From NCBI GenBank assembly GCA_002317325.1, contig DCJB01000080.1, positions 13,386 through 22,444 of the forward strand: a stretch of DNA of 9,059 bases, written 5' to 3'. Source of the DNA: Bacteroidales bacterium UBA1711 (GTDB taxonomy: Bacteria; Bacteroidota; Bacteroidia; Bacteroidales; P3). How positions within the stretch are numbered: position 1 is the first letter of the stretch; every line of letters starts with the position of its first letter. The translations under genes and the position numbers were made by a program. Under the pieces are notes generated by a model that ran no database searches, was not told where the DNA came from, and worked only from the letters and a program-made list of their open reading frames with translations. Shown in pieces: positions 5,069-9,059 of the stretch.

Positions 5069-7017
5069 GGGGCGGGCGTGTTTGGGGGCGTTGCCGAGGC
5101 GGCCTCTGTCGGCTGGGCGGCGGCTTTGGCGGGCAAGGCGGCGGGGGCGAGGGACTGGGCGACTGGCGGCGGGGGGGCGGCAGCGCGCACCTGCTGCACT
5201 ATCTGCCACACCATCACCTTCAGCTCGTAGATGAACTGCTTGGGGTCGTAGCGGCGCTGCTCTATCTCGCGGAGCTTCTTCTCCCACTGACCTGTGAGCT
5301 CGGCACTCTTGAGCAGCTCTTCTTGTATGAGGCCGATGAGGCCGATGCCCGTGTCGGTGGCAACGAGGCTTTTGCGTTCCTTGCGGATATAGTTGCGCTT
5401 GAAGAGGGTTTCGATGATGGCGGCGCGGGTGGATGGGCGGCCGATGCCGTTCTCCTTGAGCGCGTCGCGCAGCTCCTCGTCGCTGACGGTCTTGCCCGCA
5501 GTCTCCATGGCACGCAGGAGGGTGGCCTCGGTGTAGGGTTTGGGGGGCTGGGTCCACTTTTCGGTGAGGGTGGGGGTGTGGGGACCGCGCTCGCCCTTGA
5601 CGAACTGGGGGATGGTCTTCTCCTCGTCGGCGGGGCGGTCGTCGTCGGCCGGGGCGGCCTCACGGGCGGCATGGCCCCACGCCATCACATCGCGCCACCC
5701 CTGCTCGAGAATCTGCTTGCCGGTGGCACGGAAGCGGAGCTTCTCCACCCGCCCGTCAACGGTGGTGGAGGAGAACTTGCAGTCGGGATAGAAAGCGGCT
5801 ATGAAACGGCGCGCCACTAAGTCAAAGACCTTCTTCTCGCTGAGGGTGAGGTCGCCGTTGGATGGATTGATGCCGGTGGGGATGATGGCGTGGTGGTCGG
5901 TGACTTTGGAAGAGTCGAACACCTTCTTGCTCTTTTTGAGGCGGGTGCCCATGAGCGGAGCGACCAGCGGGGCGTAGGGGGCGAGACCTTGGAGGATTTG
6001 CGGACACTTGGGGTAAATGTCGTCGCTGAGATAGGTGGTATCGACGCGGGGATAGGTGGTGAGCTTCTTTTCGTAGAGGCTCTGGATGTGGCGGAGAGTT
6101 TCCTCGGCCGAGAAGGCGAACCGCTTGTTGCATTCCACCTGCAGGCTGGTGAGGTCGAAGAGGCGTGGCGGAGCCTCAGTGCCGCCCTTCTGCGCCACGG
6201 CGGTGACCTCGAACTCCTTGTCGCGGATGGCCTCGAAGGCTTTGCGGCCCTCCTCCTCGGAGGTGATGCGACCGCGGGCGCCGCGGGAGTCGCGAGTGTC
6301 ATCGCCCTCCTTGTCCCCGGGCTGGCGGAGGGTGAAGAGGGTGTCGCGGTAGAGGGTGGAGAGCACCCAGTACTGTTCGGGCTTGAAGTTTTGGATTTCG
6401 AGCTGGCGGGCCACAATCATGGCGAGGGTGGGGGTCTGCACTCGGCCGATAGACAGCACCTGCCGCTGCGCACGGCGGTATTTGAGGGTGTAGAGCCGGG
6501 TGGCGTTCATGCCGAGAAGCCAGTCGCCGATGGCGCGGCAGAGGCCGGCCTCGTAGAGCGACTGGTAGTCGTCCTGGGGCTTGAGGTTGGCGAAGCCCTC
6601 GCGGATGGCTTCGTCGGTCATGGAGTTTATCCACAGCCGCCGCACGGGGCAGGAGGGCTGTGCCCGCTGCATGACCCACCGCTGGATGAGCTCGCCCTCC
6701 TGGCCGGCATCGCCGCAGTTGATGATGGAGTCGGCCGACTGCATGAGCCGCTTGATAATCTCGAACTGGCGGCGGTAGGAGTCGGTGTCGATGAGCTTGA
6801 TGCCGAAGCGGTCGGGAATCATGGGCAGCGTGTCAAGGTCCCATGACTTCCAGAAGGGGGTGTAGTCGTGGGGTTCCTTGAGGGTGCAGAGGTGGCCGAA
6901 GGTCCAGGTGACCTGGTAGCCGTTGCCCTCCATATAGCCCTCGTGCTTGGCGTTGGCGCCAAGGATGCGGGCGATGTCGCGCCCCACGGAGGGCTTTTCG
7001 GCTATGCAGACAATCAA
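5065..7017 (-). CDS. topB: DNA topoisomerase III (type IA)
   Basis: A type IA topoisomerase that cuts one DNA strand through a 5'-phosphotyrosine and passes the other; TopB mainly decatenates replication and recombination intermediates. It has 650 residues, close to E. coli TopB. The TOPRIM domain covers about 1-150, with E7 in IAEKPSV and D103/E107 in GDAGQEGELI. Here position 105, Asp in E. coli (DPDRE), is Gly. GRVQTPTLAMI (191-201) and TTYPRVDTTYLSDD (320-333) follow, the latter with catalytic Y322. KVTDHHAIIPTG (371-382) and ENGIGRPSTRAAIIETL (522-538) are also conserved. There is no C-terminal zinc finger; residues 612-650 form an Ala/Pro-rich, probably disordered tail. The start must be TTG (7015-7017): the only in-frame codons between it and the sppA stop are CGC CCC TCT GCC, and the family begins exactly here. 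Confidence 0.94.
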   Translation of the reverse strand: MIVCIAEKPSVGRDIARILGANAKHEGYMEGNGYQVTWTFGHLCTLKEPHDYTPFWKSWDLDTLPMIPDRFGIKLIDTDSYRRQFEIIKRLMQSADSIINCGDAGQEGELIQRWVMQRAQPSCPVRRLWINSMTDEAIREGFANLKPQDDYQSLYEAGLCRAIGDWLLGMNATRLYTLKYRRAQRQVLSIGRVQTPTLAMIVARQLEIQNFKPEQYWVLSTLYRDTLFTLRQPGDKEGDDTRDSRGARGRITSEEEGRKAFEAIRDKEFEVTAVAQKGGTEAPPRLFDLTSLQVECNKRFAFSAEETLRHIQSLYEKKLTTYPRVDTTYLSDDIYPKCPQILQGLAPYAPLVAPLMGTRLKKSKKVFDSSKVTDHHAIIPTGINPSNGDLTLSEKKVFDLVARRFIAAFYPDCKFSSTTVDGRVEKLRFRATGKQILEQGWRDVMAWGHAAREAAPADDDRPADEEKTIPQFVKGERGPHTPTLTEKWTQPPKPYTEATLLRAMETAGKTVSDEELRDALKENGIGRPSTRAAIIETLFKRNYIRKERKSLVATDTGIGLIGLIQEELLKSAELTGQWEKKLREIEQRRYDPKQFIYELKVMVWQIVQQVRAAAPPPPVAQSLAPAALPAKAAAQPTEAASATPPNTPAP

Positions 7018-7029
7018 GGCAGAGGGGCG

Positions 7030-8832
7030 TTAGTCGATGCGGATGGCGAAGGGCAGTCGGGCCTGAAGCGGCTCCATGGCCGACCAGTCCTCCAACTCGC
7101 TGTAGAAGGGGACGATTTGGCAGAGCTTCATGCGGAGCTCCTCCTCCTCGCTGGTGTTTTTGAGCTCGAAGAGCTGGGTGAGGAGGTCCTTCTCCTTGGG
7201 GAAGACCACCACCGAGCAGCCGTCGTACTCGATGCCGGCCTCCTCGGCCGCAATGCGCAGGGCCAAGGGCAGGCCGCCGAGAGTGTCAACCAGCCCGATT
7301 CCCTTTGCCTGCAGGCCGGTCCACACCCGCCCGCGGGCTATCTCGTTCACCTGCTCCCAGGTCATCTTGCGGCCGTCGGCCACCCGCTGGACAAAGGTGA
7401 CGTAGAAGTCCTCCACATTGCGCTGGAGCATGGCTTTGGCGGCGGGGGAGAGGGGGCGCATGACGGAGAGGCCCGTGCTGTTGCGGTTGGTCATGACGGT
7501 GTCGGTGGTGATGCCGAGTTTTTGACGCAGCAGCACGCCGATTTCGGGGATGGTGGCGAAAACGCCGATGCTGCCCGTGAGGGTGGTGGGATGGGCCACT
7601 ATCTTGGTGGCGAAGCAGCTGATTTCGTAGCCCGCACTGGCGGCGAGGCCGCTCATGGAGACGATGACGGGCTTCTTCTCCTTGGCGGCACGGACGGCGT
7701 GGGTCATCGACTCGGAGGCGGTGACGGCGCCGCCGGGGGAGTTAACACGCAGCACGATGGCTTTCACGTCATCGTCATCGGCGGCTTGGCTGAGGGCCTT
7801 CACGATATCGTCGCCGAAGACGGCGGTCTGGGTGCCGTTGCCGCTGCCCGGCACTACGCTGCCTTCGGCATAGATGACGGCAATGCGGGTGTCGCCGGGA
7901 CGGTCGTCGAAGTCGTCGGCATAGCGGTTGGCGGAGACAATCTTCTCCACGTCATAGCGGGCTTTTAGCAGGTCTTTGATGTCCTGGGCAAAGCAGAGGG
8001 TGTCCACCAGCCTGTTTTTGAGGGCCAGGTCGGGGAGCACACCCGTGAGACTGTCGGCCACGGCGTTGACCTGCTCAACAGAGAGGCCGCGGCGGGCGGC
8101 GATGTTCTCGGCGGCATAGTTCCAAATACTGGAGATATAGGCGCGGACCTGCTCGCGGTTGGCATCGCTCATGTCAGTGCGGGTGTATATTTCGCCGGCG
8201 CTCTTGTAGGCGCAGGAGGCGGGACGGATGAGCTCCATGTGTACGCCCAGTTTGTCGAGGAGCCCTTTGTAGAACATCACCTCGGCGCCCATACCCCTGA
8301 AATCGACCATGCCCGAGGGGTGGAGGGCTATCTGGTCGGCGGCGGTGGCGAGGTAATACTCCGGCTGCGAGAGGGCGTCGCCGTAGGCAATCACGGGTTT
8401 GCCGCACTCCTCCTTGAAGAGCGTGACGGCCTCCTGCAGTTCCTCGGCTTGGGCCCAGCTGAGGCCGCTGGTGCCGCCGAAATGGAGGTAGAGGGCATTG
8501 ACCCGCTCGTCGCCGGCCGCATGGTCGAGGGCGGCGAGAATCTGCTGCACGCTGGTGCCGTCGGTCTGGCTGATGAGGGTGGTCAGCTCGCCGGGCGCGC
8601 ACTCGCTCACGGGCAGGGTGAGGTCGATTTTCACGGCCAAGTTGTCGCCGTCGATGGTGCCGCTCTCGCTGTCGAACCCGGCCAAAGCCGAGACTAAGAA
8701 GCAAATGCAGGCAATGAAGGTAACAATGTTGATGACGGCGAAGGCTATGACTACGCCCACCGCAGAGGCAAGCATCGTCTTGCCAAATCCCAAAGGCTTC
8801 TGCGTTTTCTTTTCGTTAGCGGTTGATTCCAT
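7030..8832 (-). CDS. sppA: Signal peptide peptidase SppA, 67K type (S49 protease)
   Basis: A membrane-anchored serine/lysine protease that degrades cleaved signal peptides and other membrane-embedded fragments. It has 600 residues, the size of the long tandem-domain form (E. coli 618). Residues about 18-50 form an N-terminal transmembrane anchor; the rest should face the periplasm. Two S49 domains are visible, about 115-280 and 315-530. The general base is K210 in PASCAYKSAGE (E. coli K209). The nucleophile is S399 in SGLAASAGYEIS (E. coli S409). RVNSPGG (362-368) and TLTGSIGVF (417-425) are family motifs. The residue after the serine is Ala rather than the usual Gly. It is the first gene of the operon; its promoter is at 8869-8876, its leader is A-rich without a Shine-Dalgarno sequence, and topB starts 12 bp after its TAA. 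Confidence 0.94.
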   Translation of the reverse strand: MESTANEKKTQKPLGFGKTMLASAVGVVIAFAVINIVTFIACICFLVSALAGFDSESGTIDGDNLAVKIDLTLPVSECAPGELTTLISQTDGTSVQQILAALDHAAGDERVNALYLHFGGTSGLSWAQAEELQEAVTLFKEECGKPVIAYGDALSQPEYYLATAADQIALHPSGMVDFRGMGAEVMFYKGLLDKLGVHMELIRPASCAYKSAGEIYTRTDMSDANREQVRAYISSIWNYAAENIAARRGLSVEQVNAVADSLTGVLPDLALKNRLVDTLCFAQDIKDLLKARYDVEKIVSANRYADDFDDRPGDTRIAVIYAEGSVVPGSGNGTQTAVFGDDIVKALSQAADDDDVKAIVLRVNSPGGAVTASESMTHAVRAAKEKKPVIVSMSGLAASAGYEISCFATKIVAHPTTLTGSIGVFATIPEIGVLLRQKLGITTDTVMTNRNSTGLSVMRPLSPAAKAMLQRNVEDFYVTFVQRVADGRKMTWEQVNEIARGRVWTGLQAKGIGLVDTLGGLPLALRIAAEEAGIEYDGCSVVVFPKEKDLLTQLFELKNTSEEEELRMKLCQIVPFYSELEDWSAMEPLQARLPFAIRID

Positions 8833-8868
8833 GAGTGTTTATTGTGGAAATTGTTCTTTTTGCTTTTG

Positions 8869-8897
8869 CAAAAGTACGAAAAAAAAGCGAGATACAA
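8869..8897 (-). promoter_or_regulatory. Promoter of the sppA-topB-truA-prmA operon
   Basis: The minus strand reads T8-CG-TACTTTTG-CA with the -7 element at 8869-8876. TTG lies at 8895-8897, 18 bp upstream, as a probable -33 box. The element ends 36 bp before the sppA ATG. Confidence 0.75.
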
Positions 8898-8962
8898 CGT
8901 TATTGTCTCCCGCCGCGGCGAACTATTTTTGCACGGGTTGTCGCTGTGTCGCAAATTATTCG

Positions 8963-8970
8963 TATCTTTG
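8963..8970 (+). promoter_or_regulatory. Promoter -7 element of the divergent nuclease-like gene
   Basis: The plus strand reads ATTCG-TATCTTTG-CAC, a perfect TAnnTTTG, 22 bp before the ATG at 8993. A TTG at 8938-8940 is 22 bp upstream, a little farther than ideal. A second match without the CG context (TATTTTTG, 8924-8931) lies just upstream and may be a weak alternative. The 10-bp palindrome CGCCGCGGCG (8911-8920) lies between this promoter and that of sppA. Confidence 0.7.
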
Positions 8971-8992
8971 CACATTCAAACTGCTGAACGAA

Positions 8993-9059
8993 ATGAGGAA
9001 TCACGACAACTATATCAGGTTCGACTGGGCCATCAAGCGGCTGCTGAGGGACAAGGCCA
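8993..9059 (+). CDS. PD-(D/E)XK nuclease-family 'putative transposase' (Rpn-like), 5' fragment
   Basis: Only the first 22 codons are in the window, reading MRNHDNYIRFDWAIKRLLRD and then KA, cut by the window edge. The segment YIRFDWAIKRLL is the N-terminus I associate with the PD-(D/E)XK nuclease/'putative transposase or invertase' proteins that occur in many copies in Bacteroidales. Related Rpn proteins of enterobacteria are DNA endonucleases that promote RecA-independent recombination and have been linked to phage defence. The catalytic residues lie beyond the edge, so activity cannot be judged. The start is supported by a promoter 22 bp upstream. It is transcribed away from the sppA operon and is probably an accessory insertion next to core genes. 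Confidence 0.65.
   Translation, partial: MRNHDNYIRFDWAIKRLLRDKA

Noticed and set aside
4268..5230. Plus-strand frame of 320 codons opposite truA
   Set aside because: Val/Gly/Glu-rich low-complexity translation, antisense to truA, and without a promoter.
5069..5557. 163-residue N-terminal extension of truA
   Set aside because: It is an out-of-frame reading of topB; the true start MRYFVHLAYNG overlaps the topB stop.
5890..7968. Two long plus-strand frames (5890-6846 and 6868-7968) opposite topB and sppA
   Set aside because: Both are antisense shadows of well-recognised genes; no motifs and no upstream promoter element.
1..9059. CRISPR arrays, insertion sequences, prophage genes, rRNA or a clustered defence system
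   Set aside because: No direct-repeat arrays, transposase genes, terminal repeats or phage genes are visible; the window is mainly core genes.

Overview
The window looks like a chromosomal, mostly core-gene region of a GC-rich member of the Bacteroidota, most likely order Bacteroidales; I cannot name the genus. The evidence is as follows. AT-rich intergenic gaps contrast with GC-rich genes. Every convincing promoter carries the Bacteroidota -7 element TAnnTTTG, here extended to CGTAnnTTTGCA. Gene starts lack obvious Shine-Dalgarno sequences. The YebC N-terminus and the partial 'YIRFDWAIKRLL' gene at the right edge are of types I associate with Bacteroidales.

Nearly everything is on the minus strand, in three transcription units. 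(1) From the right, sppA (S49 membrane protease) - topB (type IA topoisomerase III) - truA (tRNA pseudouridine synthase) - prmA (L11 methyltransferase) form a tight operon, 8832 down to 3376. It starts at a promoter near 8870 and ends at a hairpin plus T8 terminator at 3231-3264. The sppA-topB gap is 12 bp, topB and truA overlap by 4 bp (ATGA), and truA and prmA are separated by 79 bp that hold a degenerate 7-bp tandem repeat. (2) A SulP-family anion transporter with a STAS domain (BicA-like) and yebC follow, 3165 down to 601. They have their own promoter, which abuts the prmA terminator, and end at a 15-bp GC-rich hairpin at 534-566. (3) A tRNA-Glu(CTC) with its own promoter (149-179) and terminator (13-36) closes the left end. 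The gap at about 180-526 holds no gene I can defend, only a weak 51-codon reading frame.

At the right edge, divergent from sppA, a plus-strand gene begins at 8993 and runs off the window after 22 codons. It looks like a PD-(D/E)XK nuclease/'putative transposase' (Rpn-like) gene. There is no CRISPR array, insertion sequence, rRNA or prophage.

I did not find a clear new biological system. The most interesting structure is the compact prmA-sulP junction (3221-3293). There, two promoter-like elements flank a terminator hairpin, and a 13-residue Tyr/Phe-rich mini-ORF is read straight through that hairpin. This is a possible attenuator or small RNA, but the layout could also be accidental.
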